A stretch of 31,040 nt of DNA from Flavobacteriales bacterium UBA720. Lineage in GTDB: Bacteria; Bacteroidota; Bacteroidia; Flavobacteriales; Weeksellaceae. The notes under the pieces were generated by a model that saw nothing but the letters and a program-made list of their open reading frames with translations, did not search any database and had not been told where the DNA came from. The number at the start of each line of letters is the position of its first letter. The first letter of the stretch is position 1. The DNA lies in assembly GCA_002297505.1 (NCBI GenBank), contig DBLQ01000062.1, positions 1-31,040 of the forward strand, given 5' to 3'. Position numbers and translations under genes: made by a program. This document shows positions 16,295 through 22,506 of this stretch, one piece after another.

Positions 16295-16480
16295 TTAGAA
16301 TCTATTAAATAATATTTCTAAAATGTGTTTAGACCAAGTAATAATATCATTTGAATGATTTTGTATTAAATACATTAAAACTTGTCTAATAGCTTTCTTC
16401 AACCATTTCTGGTTACTCACTTTTAAAATCAGTCTCTTCACCTTAGTGACTAATTTTCGAATGGGGTTTTGTGTTTCCAT
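16295..16480 (-). CDS. Uncertain 61-residue basic protein in the mobile element
   Basis: 61 residues, rich in Lys, Ile and Leu. It starts METQNPIRKLVTKVKRL and has a helical, amphipathic-looking C-terminal half containing WLKKAIRQVLMYLIQ. I do not recognise a family. No convincing start signal lies just before the ATG, and the terminator of the T9SS cargo gene stands 51 bp upstream, so it would need its own promoter. The ORF ends a few bases before a hairpin, which is compatible with a real small gene. It could equally be a chance ORF or a decayed remnant. Confidence 0.3.
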   Translation of the reverse strand: METQNPIRKLVTKVKRLILKVSNQKWLKKAIRQVLMYLIQNHSNDIITWSKHILEILFNRF

Positions 16481-16530
16481 TCGCTATCTATAAAAGTGGG
16501 TAATCCAGAAATTTTTGATTAACTCCTTTC

Positions 16531-16567
16531 ATAAAATACGCACACCAATTTGGTATGCGTATTTTAT
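16531..16567 (-). terminator. Terminator of the T9SS cargo gene
   Basis: A 17-bp inverted repeat with one mismatch: ATAAAATACGCA at the left (from 16531) pairs with TGCGTATTTTAT at the right (to 16567), and ACCA/TGGT closes an ATT loop. It lies 11 bp after the stop codon of the minus-strand cargo gene and reads as an intrinsic terminator. Confidence 0.8.
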
Positions 16568-16577
16568 TTTTGAGATA

Positions 16578-17621
16578 TTATTTTGAGTTCTTAATAAACT
16601 TGGAACTCAAATCTCCAATTTTATAGATGTAATTTCCTTTAGGTATATTTTCAACATCAATAGATATTTTGTTGTCCGAAGAATTAAATATTTTGTTCAA
16701 AATGAGTTTTCCCGACATATCATAAATCTCAATTTTATTTGCTCCATTTTGAGGATTAATAATGTTCAATGTTTTATTCGTGGGAATTGGAAAAGCTTTA
16801 ATTTTTTGTTTTGATGCATTATCTATAACATTTAGATAAGCCCCTTTATTAGCTGTGATTTTTAAGTTATCTACGAAACTAGCTCCTCCCTTTGTTTGAG
16901 CAAAAAATTCTAAATTAAACTCTTGAATATTTGATATGTTTCTGTAAACTGAATAATTCAAATCACCTAAACTGACAGGGTTCTCATTTCCGGATAACCC
17001 GACATCAAAAAGTTCTTCTTTAATGTATATAATCTCTCCAATATTATCGCTTGTAGGATTTAAATTAACTTTGGCAGTATACCAATGACCATCTTTCAGT
17101 AATTTTTCAGCAATAGGTTCTTTCCACCACAAATTATTTGTAATTATTCCTCCTGAATCAGAACTGATTCCTAAAAACCCTAATGGTCTATCCCCGTAAG
17201 AACTACCTCCGGTTAATAATGGTAATTTCTCAGAATAAATATCATTAGAGTTTTTTAAAAAGAAAGCGACTACAGGTTGCCTTGAGTCACTTATGTGCAT
17301 TAAACTATTATCATATTTAAAAGATACTTCAAATTCTATTGGTTCGTTTAATACTTTTTTGATTGTCCAGAAATAATTTGCTAGAATACTATTGTTGTAT
17401 TTTATTTCTGTAGGTGGTTTTAATGCCCCTCCATCAATTCCATTTATTGAAGAATATGTAAAAAAGTTTTCCGGAGTATCTCTAGGATCAGGTTTCCCAT
17501 CTTTTTGAAAGAAGTTGTTGGGGAATTGGTTAGAATTATTGAAGTCAAAAGTATAGGTTCCAAATTGACCAAATACAAGATTTGTAGCAATAATTGCTAC
17601 GGATAATAAAGTTTTTTTCAT
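16578..17621 (-). CDS. T9SS-sorted secreted protein carried as IS cargo
   Basis: 347 residues. Signal peptide MKKTLLSVAIIATNLVFGQ, then a roughly 240-residue beta-rich domain (TYTFDFNN, FEVSFKYDN, WYTAKVNLNP, FNLEFFAQTKGGASFVDNLKI) that resembles a jelly-roll or concanavalin-like fold, as in carbohydrate-binding modules. The C-terminal 80 residues are a type A T9SS sorting domain (AFPIPTNKTLNI, IEIYDMSGKLI, IPKGNYIYKI), so the product should cross the outer membrane and be released or anchored. The ligand is unknown and I see no catalytic motif. Its AT-rich codons differ from the chromosomal neighbours and match the transposase. It has its own -7 element and terminator inside the element, so it is a self-contained cargo unit. 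Confidence 0.85.
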   Translation of the reverse strand: MKKTLLSVAIIATNLVFGQFGTYTFDFNNSNQFPNNFFQKDGKPDPRDTPENFFTYSSINGIDGGALKPPTEIKYNNSILANYFWTIKKVLNEPIEFEVSFKYDNSLMHISDSRQPVVAFFLKNSNDIYSEKLPLLTGGSSYGDRPLGFLGISSDSGGIITNNLWWKEPIAEKLLKDGHWYTAKVNLNPTSDNIGEIIYIKEELFDVGLSGNENPVSLGDLNYSVYRNISNIQEFNLEFFAQTKGGASFVDNLKITANKGAYLNVIDNASKQKIKAFPIPTNKTLNIINPQNGANKIEIYDMSGKLILNKIFNSSDNKISIDVENIPKGNYIYKIGDLSSKFIKNSK

Positions 17622-17657
17622 GGTTTTAAAAATTGTTTGTTAATGGGTTAAACTCCA

Positions 17658-17665
17658 CAAAAGTA
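17658..17665 (-). promoter_or_regulatory. -7 promoter element of the T9SS cargo gene (TACTTTTG)
   Basis: On the minus strand TACTTTTG matches TAnnTTTG, 36 bp before the ATG at 17621. The transcript would start about 30 nt before the ATG. No strong -33 TTG is seen. Confidence 0.5.
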
Positions 17666-17686
17666 TTTTGAAGAGTTTTAATTTCC

Positions 17687-17702
17687 TTACGGAAATCCGT
17701 AA
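17687..17702. promoter_or_regulatory. Palindrome upstream of the cargo promoter, candidate operator
   Basis: TTACGGA (17687-17693) and TCCGTAA (17696-17702) form a perfect 7-bp inverted repeat with a 2-bp centre. It starts 22 bp upstream of the -7 element, over the -33 to -50 region where a dimeric regulator would sit. The arms are more GC-rich than the surroundings. Confidence 0.4.
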
Positions 17703-17770
17703 TCTGGTTCATAAAAATGATTCTTAGTTTCTTCCCAGCCTCGAAGAAGGATTGTTGATAAATGAAGAAA

Positions 17771-17848
17771 GCGTGAGGGCTGCTAACTTATTCTATCGGG
17801 AGGGTTCTGGTAAACCGGTGGAGTCAAATAAGCAGCAAGCCCCCACGC
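17771..17848. ncRNA. Candidate structured RNA inside the mobile element
   Basis: A long imperfect hairpin. GCGTG (17771-17775) pairs with CACGC (17844-17848), then GGGCT and GCT pair with AGCCC and AGC across one mismatch and one bulge, then TTATT (17788-17792) pairs with AATAA (17827-17831). The 34-nt loop holds a small hairpin CTGG-TAAA-CCGG (17807-17818). Loop bases GGAGGG (17799-17804) are also complementary to CCCTCC at 17883-17888, a possible pseudoknot. It could be a regulatory RNA or a DNA site folded during transposition. No named RNA family is assigned and the strand is undecided. Confidence 0.45.
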
Positions 17849-17883
17849 CATAAGTATATGACATGAGAGTTGCTAACATATTC
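17774..17883. repeat. Direct repeat pair (TGAGRGYTGCTAAC...TATTC)
   Basis: TGAGGGCTGCTAACTTATTC (17774-17793) recurs 90 bp later as TGAGAGTTGCTAACATATTC (17864-17883) with 17 of 20 positions identical. The first copy forms the left arm of the long hairpin. Confidence 0.7.
17793..17879 (-). CDS. Candidate 28-residue micro-ORF in the IS spacer
   Basis: The minus strand reads MLATLMSYTYGVGACCLF, then ten more residues to a TAG. A GGAGGG purine stretch lies just before the ATG and a possible -7 element TATATTTG lies about 100 bp upstream. The ORF coincides with the candidate structured RNA. It may be a leader peptide, or a chance reading frame in a structured element. Shine-Dalgarno motifs carry less weight in Bacteroidota, so coding remains doubtful. 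Confidence 0.3.
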   Translation of the reverse strand: MLATLMSYTYGVGACCLFDSTGLPEPSR

Positions 17884-17982
17884 CCTCCATTTAAATTTAC
17901 CAGATTTACCCGAGGATTTTGTTAAACACTTTCTATGTTTCGTTGATGTTTATTAAGGATTTTCTATATCCATAATTTGAAA

Positions 17983-17990
17983 CAAATATA
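17983..17990 (-). promoter_or_regulatory. -7 promoter element facing the structured region (TATATTTG)
   Basis: TATATTTG on the minus strand matches TAnnTTTG exactly. A transcript from here would start near 17976 and run through the micro-ORF and the long hairpin towards the cargo gene. No clear -33 element is seen at the usual spacing. Confidence 0.4.
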
Positions 17991-18104
17991 AGGGATTTTA
18001 CGATGATTAATTAATACCCGTCAAATTTTTAGCAAAACATTAGCGCTCATCAACTTATAATTAAGCACTGTAAACGGATATAGCTCATATCTAAAGTAAA
18101 TGAT

Positions 18105-19010
18105 ATGAATATATTTGACGACTTTAAATTTGATTCTTTAATTGAGTTTATAGATACATTCAATACTGAACAAAAATGTATTGATTTCTTAGAGTTAATT
18201 TTGTGGAATGGGAATCCAATTTCCCCTTATGACAAAACTGCAAAGGTTTATAAATTTACTAATAGTAGGTATAAGTGCGCTAAAACAAAGAAATATTTCA
18301 CGATAAAAAATTCTATTAACCTATTTAGAAATTCAAATATAAAACTAAGAAAATGGTTTGTTGCAATTTGGTTATATGTAACTAATAAAGGTGGTTTAGC
18401 ATCTACATATTTACAAAGAGAACTAAAGTTAACCCAAAAGACAACTTGGAATATGTTAAGAAAAATAAGGGAGTTTTCAGGATTTGAAAACAAACATTTT
18501 TTATCTGGAGAAGTAGAAGTAGATGAGACTTATGTAGATGGTAAAAATAAAAATCGTCACGCTGATAAAAAAGTAAAACATTCACAAGGAAGAAGTCATA
18601 AAGATAAGGTTCCAGTATTCGGAATGATTTCGCGTGGAGGAAAAGTGGTTGCACGTGTTGTCGATTCAGTTAAAAGAGATGAATTAGAGCCTATTATTTT
18701 AAGAACTGTTGAATTGGGAGATGTCATTTTTTCAGATGAATGGTTTGCTTATGATGAATTGTATAAATATTATGAACATTATAGAATAAATCATGGGAGT
18801 CGACATTATGTCGATGGAAATGCTCACACAAATAACATTGAAAATTTCTGGAGTCAATTGAAAAGAGGAATAATAGGTGTTTATAGAGTTGTTTCAAAAA
18901 AGTATTTACAGTCTTATGTTAATGAATTTGTATTAAGAAGAAACACAATGAATATGGATAAAACCCAGCTGTTTTTTCATTTGATTTCTAATCTCAACAA
19001 TGCAAATTGA
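18105..19010 (+). CDS. IS1595-family transposase (ISXO2-like, DDE type)
   Basis: 301 residues, the usual size for the family. The catalytic core is visible: first Asp in EVEVDETYVDGKNKNRH, second Asp in IFSDEWFAY, and the family's HTNNIENFWSQLKRGI segment that carries the last acidic or Asn residue. The N-terminal part corresponds to the zinc-ribbon/HTH region, but the metal-binding cysteines are reduced (NPISPYD and YKCAKTKKYF instead of two CxxC pairs). The helix-turn-helix LQRELKLTQKTTWNMLRKIREF is intact. No frameshift or stop interrupts it, so it is probably functional. It is AT-rich like the cargo gene. The downstream 80-residue gene starts 55 bp after its stop. Confidence 0.93.
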   Translation: MNIFDDFKFDSLIEFIDTFNTEQKCIDFLELILWNGNPISPYDKTAKVYKFTNSRYKCAKTKKYFTIKNSINLFRNSNIKLRKWFVAIWLYVTNKGGLASTYLQRELKLTQKTTWNMLRKIREFSGFENKHFLSGEVEVDETYVDGKNKNRHADKKVKHSQGRSHKDKVPVFGMISRGGKVVARVVDSVKRDELEPIILRTVELGDVIFSDEWFAYDELYKYYEHYRINHGSRHYVDGNAHTNNIENFWSQLKRGIIGVYRVVSKKYLQSYVNEFVLRRNTMNMDKTQLFFHLISNLNNAN

Positions 19011-19065
19011 TTCCTTATTCAGAATATATTTTACGGATATAATTATAAATATCAAAATTATAATT

Positions 19066-19308
19066 ATGTCTAAAAAAGAAAATAGTACAAGTGATGAATT
19101 TCATAACTTTATGAAGCAAATTATTATTCCTATTGAGGAAGATAATATTGAAGGTTATAAATTTTGGTTTAAAAGAAAAATAGTTACTAAAACAGGTTCA
19201 TATAAAAAAGCTGATGCTTTTGATTATAACATTTTAACTGATTATTTTGAAAAAGGAATATCTGTTAAAGACGCCTTTAATACAATCTTTAATATTAAAT
19301 CAAAATAA
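19066..19308 (+). CDS. 80-residue protein downstream of the transposase
   Basis: 80 residues from the ATG at 19066: MSKKENSTSDEFHNF, a central IEGYKFWFKRKIVTKTGSYKKADAFDY, and a C-terminal helix ILTDYFEKGISVKDAFNTIF. No family is recognised. An in-frame ATG at 19000 overlaps the transposase end by 11 bp, but would add an odd hydrophobic stretch. The gene lies inside the element, 18 bp before the right inverted repeat and on the same strand as the transposase. It may therefore be an accessory transposition or DNA-binding protein; that is inference. Confidence 0.6.
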   Translation: MSKKENSTSDEFHNFMKQIIIPIEEDNIEGYKFWFKRKIVTKTGSYKKADAFDYNILTDYFEKGISVKDAFNTIFNIKSK

Positions 19309-19326
19309 TTTTAACAAAAATCTATG

Positions 19327-19349
19327 GTGTCAAATTGTATGTAGGTGCC
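19327..19349 (-). repeat. Right terminal inverted repeat of the IS1595 element
   Basis: It reads GTGTCAAAT at its inner end and GTATGTAGGTGCC at the outer end, and is the inverted match of 16159-16181 with one mismatch. Confidence 0.93.
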
Positions 19350-19357
19350 TATTTTAA
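19350..19357. repeat. Target-site duplication, right copy (TATTTTAA)
   Basis: Identical to 16151-16158 and directly abutting the right inverted repeat. Removing the element and one copy restores a continuous spacer between the metalloprotease gene and bglX. Confidence 0.92.
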
Positions 19358-19385
19358 TTTGGTAAGCTGAGCCAAAAATAAAAAA

Positions 19386-19414
19386 AGCTGTTTGTGCAAT
19401 TGGCAAAAACAGCT
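19386..19414 (-). terminator. Terminator of the M43-type protease gene
   Basis: AGCTGTTT (19386-19393) pairs with AAACAGCT (19407-19414), with an inner TGC/GCA. On the minus strand the stem is followed by a T-rich run, giving an intrinsic terminator 22 bp after the protease stop codon. Confidence 0.8.
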
Positions 19415-19436
19415 CATTAAAATTAAAAAGTTAGTG

Positions 19437-20411
19437 TTAATAGATTCGCAGGCCTGCTCTCGCTCCACTGGATGTCAAAACAGATTGCGCTCTGGTCTTC
19501 TGTCCTGCGGAGAACATAAACATCGCAGCATCGTCCACATAATCCATATAATTCATAAACATTACAGATCTTGCTGTTCCGCTACAGGTATTGTATAATG
19601 GATAGGTTGGTTTTCCATAATTGGCGCCTGTTTGCGTAGGCGTGTCAGCCACAAGGTCATTGCCACAAGTCGCATCACCCCAGATATGTCTTAGATTAAG
19701 GTAATGACCTACTTCGTGAGTAGCAGTTCTTCCAAGATTATAAGGCGAAGTAGCGCCTGTCTTCCCAAAATAAGGCGCAGCAATCACCACACCATCATTC
19801 CATAGGCCGGCAGACTCCGGGAAGGTGGCGTAACCTAGGATTCCACCCATATTTCCCACCACCCAAAGGTTGAAATAATTGCCTGGAGTAGTAGCGTCAA
19901 TGCCGCCGGTGGATGATTTTTTCATTGCATCATTGGTTCCCCATTTGGTTTTGGTGGTCGCTTTTCGAACGGTTTTGATGAGGTGAAATCTGATTTTGGT
20001 ATCTCCCGCTTTCAGGGCTGAAAATTCCGTTGGGATTTTGGAAGCATCGCTGTTGGTGCCGCCGAAATCTGCATTAAGAACAGCGATTTGCTCGGCAATT
20101 CTGGCGTCAGAGACATTTTCTGCTGAAGTTTTATAAAGCACATTGACCACTACGGGAATGTCAACTGTTCCGTCGGACAGGACTTTTCCGCTTGTGATAT
20201 AGTTCTGTATTCCTGCCTCGATGTTTTGATAGCGCTGTCTTGCAGCTGCATCATTTTTAAGCATTTCTGCCCGGATTTCTTCGGACGGACAAGAACGTCT
20301 GGCGCTGACTGCCGTGGTAGGATTTTCCTCAGACAATGTTTCTGTTTCAGAATTTTGATTACAGGCAGTGAGGGTTAATGCGGCTGCGATGTAAAAAAAG
20401 CTTTTCTTCAT
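19437..20411 (-). CDS. Pappalysin-type (M43) zinc metalloprotease lipoprotein
   Basis: 324 residues. The lipoprotein signal MKKSFFYIAAALTLTAC places Cys17 as the lipidation site. The metzincin zinc site HEVGHYLNLRHIWGD has ligands His232, His236 and His242 with catalytic Glu233. A later Met-turn, MFMNYMDYVDD, is followed by the FSAGQ segment typical of the M43/pappalysin group. Asn- and Cys-containing loops (DATCGNDLVADTP) fit calcium-binding pappalysin-like enzymes. No T9SS sorting domain is present, so the protein should remain membrane-attached and degrade extracellular or periplasmic proteins. It is monocistronic, with its own promoter and terminator. The IS1595 element inserted between this gene and bglX. 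Confidence 0.88.
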   Translation of the reverse strand: MKKSFFYIAAALTLTACNQNSETETLSEENPTTAVSARRSCPSEEIRAEMLKNDAAARQRYQNIEAGIQNYITSGKVLSDGTVDIPVVVNVLYKTSAENVSDARIAEQIAVLNADFGGTNSDASKIPTEFSALKAGDTKIRFHLIKTVRKATTKTKWGTNDAMKKSSTGGIDATTPGNYFNLWVVGNMGGILGYATFPESAGLWNDGVVIAAPYFGKTGATSPYNLGRTATHEVGHYLNLRHIWGDATCGNDLVADTPTQTGANYGKPTYPLYNTCSGTARSVMFMNYMDYVDDAAMFMFSAGQKTRAQSVLTSSGARAGLRIY

Positions 20412-20436
20412 AGGATTATATTTTTAATATTTAATT

Positions 20437-20444
20437 CAAATGTA
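20437..20444 (-). promoter_or_regulatory. Promoter of the M43-type protease gene (TACATTTG)
   Basis: The minus strand TACATTTG matches TAnnTTTG and lies 25 bp before the ATG. A TTG at 20466-20468 (minus strand) is 21 bp upstream, close to the -33/-7 spacing of this phylum, so this is the best-formed promoter in the window. Confidence 0.55.
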
Positions 20445-20598
20445 TAAATTATTAGCATTAAAAATCAATAAATTTTATGAAATACATAATAATTATTGAT
20501 AAATAATGAATTTAACTCAATTAATTGTTTGTTTAAATTTTTACTTGTTGTTGAAAATAAATAAGTTGCATTGTCGAAGTGAACCGAAATAAAATTTT

Positions 20599-20606
20599 TA
20601 TTTTTG
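20599..20606 (+). promoter_or_regulatory. -7 element of the M1-type peptidase gene (TATTTTTG)
   Basis: TATTTTTG matches TAnnTTTG, 17 bp before the ATG at 20624. The motif CATTGTCGAAGTGAA lies about 30 bp upstream and resembles one before the FKBP gene. Confidence 0.45.
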
Positions 20607-20623
20607 ATTATTAAATTCAGACA

Positions 20624-22483
20624 ATGAACAAACTCATATTAGGATTGATGCTCCTTGGAACAGCATTATCTGCGCAGGAACTGTATATGCCAAGAAACAT
20701 TAAGAAAGCTTTTGCCAACGGAACACGCGATGCTTCTGGAAAGCCGGGGAAAAACTACTGGCAGAACAAGGGCATTTATGATGTAAATGTGAAAGTGGAT
20801 GCGAAAACCAAAGTTGTTTCCGGTTCTGAGACCATTCAATATTCCAATAACAGTCCGGACGAGCTGAAAGTTTTGGCCATCCGGTTTGTGAATAATATGA
20901 CGAAGCCACAATCCGGCAGAGCGGGCTACGCTTCCAAAGATGCGCTGACAGATGGCCTTAAAATTAAATCGTTCTCCATCAATGGCGAAAAGTATAACAT
21001 CAACAGCGAAAACTGGTCTACGGTGGAAGCGGTAAAATTAACCAAACCATTGGCTTCAAAATCCAAAACTGAAATCAAAATCGATTGGGAATATACATTA
21101 GCAAAAGAAAGTGGAAGAGAAGGACAAATCGATCCGGAGACTTTTTATGTGGCCTATTCCTTCCCGCGCATTTCTGTTTACGATGATTACAACGGTTGGG
21201 ATATGCTGCAGCACAACGGCAGACAGGAGTTTTATAATGATTTCAATGATTATAGCTTTTCGATTTCTGCTCCTAAGAATTTTGTGGTCTGGTCCACGGG
21301 AGATTTCCAGAACCCGGAAGAAGTTCTTCAGTCGGAATATCTGAAACGTTTCAAAGAATCTTTAAAATCGGATAAAATCATCCACGTTGCGAATCAATCT
21401 GAAATGAAATCCGGGAAAGTGACGAAGCAGAATGATTGGAACGTCTGGAAATTCAAGGCTAGTGATATCGTTGATTTTTGTTTTGCCTTGAGCAATCATT
21501 ATGTTTGGGATGCATCGAGTGTTCAGCTTAAGACCAAAAGAGCGAGCGTTCAAGCGGCGTATAATGCCGGAGCCAAAGATTTCGAAAAATATACGGAATG
21601 GATGCGCTACAATCTGAAATGGTTTACTGATAACTGGCCGGGCGTGGAATATCCGTTTCCGGTGATGACTGCCATCCAGGGCTACGCCGATATGGAATAT
21701 CCGATGATGATCAATGACACAAGTATTCCCGATGACCTGCGGGATGCGAGACTGACGGTGGATCATGAGATTGCGCACACCTATTTCCCTTTCTATATGG
21801 GCATCAACGAAACACGTTATGCGTATATGGATGAAGGCTGGGCTACAATGCTGGAATATCTGATTGGCATCGACGAAAATGGCAAGGAAGAAGCGGATCG
21901 GTTTATGAAAGATTTCCGGGTGAAACGGTGGATCAACGACGCTTCTGCAGAAGAGGATCAGCCGGTGATTACGATGAGCTCACAGCTTTCCGGAGCGGGT
22001 TATGGGAACAATGCTTACGTGAAGCCGGCGCTGAGTTATCTGGCTTTGAAGGATTATCTGGGTGATGACCTGTTCAAAAAAGCGCTTCACACTTATATGG
22101 ACAACTGGCACGGGAAGCACCCGATTCCGTGGGATTATTTTAATTCGATGAACGCCGGTTCTGGAAAGAATCTGAATTGGTTTTTCAACAATTGGTTTTT
22201 TACCAATAATTATATCGATTTGAAAATCAAATCGATTGCTCAGGAAAAAAATCAGTTGCTTTTGAATATTGATAATGTGGGAGGCTTTGCCATTCCGTTT
22301 GATGTGGTTCTGACTTATGATGATCATTCGACAGAAAAAATTCATTTTACGCCATCTGTCTGGGAGAAGGATCAAAAATCTGCAAGTCTTAATGTACCGT
22401 CAAAAAAGAAAATCAAGTCCGTGAATCTGGATGGCGGGATTTTTATGGATTATACGGTGGAGGATAATCAGAAAAGTTTTTAA
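20624..22483 (+). CDS. Secreted M1-family metallopeptidase
   Basis: 619 residues. The signal peptide MNKLILGLMLLGTALSAQ exports a gluzincin of the M1 aminopeptidase family. An N-terminal beta-sandwich (about 45-250) is followed by the catalytic domain. The zinc site is H381-E-I-A-H385 with the third ligand Glu404 in MDEGWA, the standard HExxH-x18-E spacing. The substrate-recognition motif usually written GxMEN appears as YADMEYP. The last 100 residues form a beta-rich C-terminal domain. It should cleave N-terminal residues from peptides in the periplasm or outside. The next gene starts 23 bp after the stop codon, so the two are probably cotranscribed. Confidence 0.9.
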   Translation: MNKLILGLMLLGTALSAQELYMPRNIKKAFANGTRDASGKPGKNYWQNKGIYDVNVKVDAKTKVVSGSETIQYSNNSPDELKVLAIRFVNNMTKPQSGRAGYASKDALTDGLKIKSFSINGEKYNINSENWSTVEAVKLTKPLASKSKTEIKIDWEYTLAKESGREGQIDPETFYVAYSFPRISVYDDYNGWDMLQHNGRQEFYNDFNDYSFSISAPKNFVVWSTGDFQNPEEVLQSEYLKRFKESLKSDKIIHVANQSEMKSGKVTKQNDWNVWKFKASDIVDFCFALSNHYVWDASSVQLKTKRASVQAAYNAGAKDFEKYTEWMRYNLKWFTDNWPGVEYPFPVMTAIQGYADMEYPMMINDTSIPDDLRDARLTVDHEIAHTYFPFYMGINETRYAYMDEGWATMLEYLIGIDENGKEEADRFMKDFRVKRWINDASAEEDQPVITMSSQLSGAGYGNNAYVKPALSYLALKDYLGDDLFKKALHTYMDNWHGKHPIPWDYFNSMNAGSGKNLNWFFNNWFFTNNYIDLKIKSIAQEKNQLLLNIDNVGGFAIPFDVVLTYDDHSTEKIHFTPSVWEKDQKSASLNVPSKKKIKSVNLDGGIFMDYTVEDNQKSF

Positions 22484-22506
22484 TAATTGATGACAAGCAG
22501 ATTTGT

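Larger units (their letters stand above)
16159..19349 (+). mobile_element. IS1595-family element with cargo genes (3191 bp)
   Basis: The borders are set by 23-bp terminal inverted repeats (16159-16181 and 19327-19349) that differ at one base, and by an identical 8-bp direct duplication outside them. Inside, from the left: a terminator-like hairpin, a 61-codon ORF, a T9SS-sorted secreted protein gene with its own terminator and promoter (all minus strand), a spacer with a potential structured RNA, the DDE transposase (plus strand) and an 80-residue protein. The interior is clearly more AT-rich than the flanks. Simple IS1595 members are roughly 0.7-1.1 kb; longer members with passenger genes are known in the family. 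The exact duplication and near-identical ends suggest a recent and possibly still mobile insertion. Confidence 0.93.

Noticed and set aside
19000..19065. ATG overlapping the transposase end as start of the 80-residue protein
   Set aside because: It would add an atypical, Ile-rich segment; kept only as an alternative.
20571..20585. Partial match to the CTTCGAC palindrome family (TTGTCGAAGTGAACC)
   Set aside because: There is only one short arm with no inverted partner nearby.
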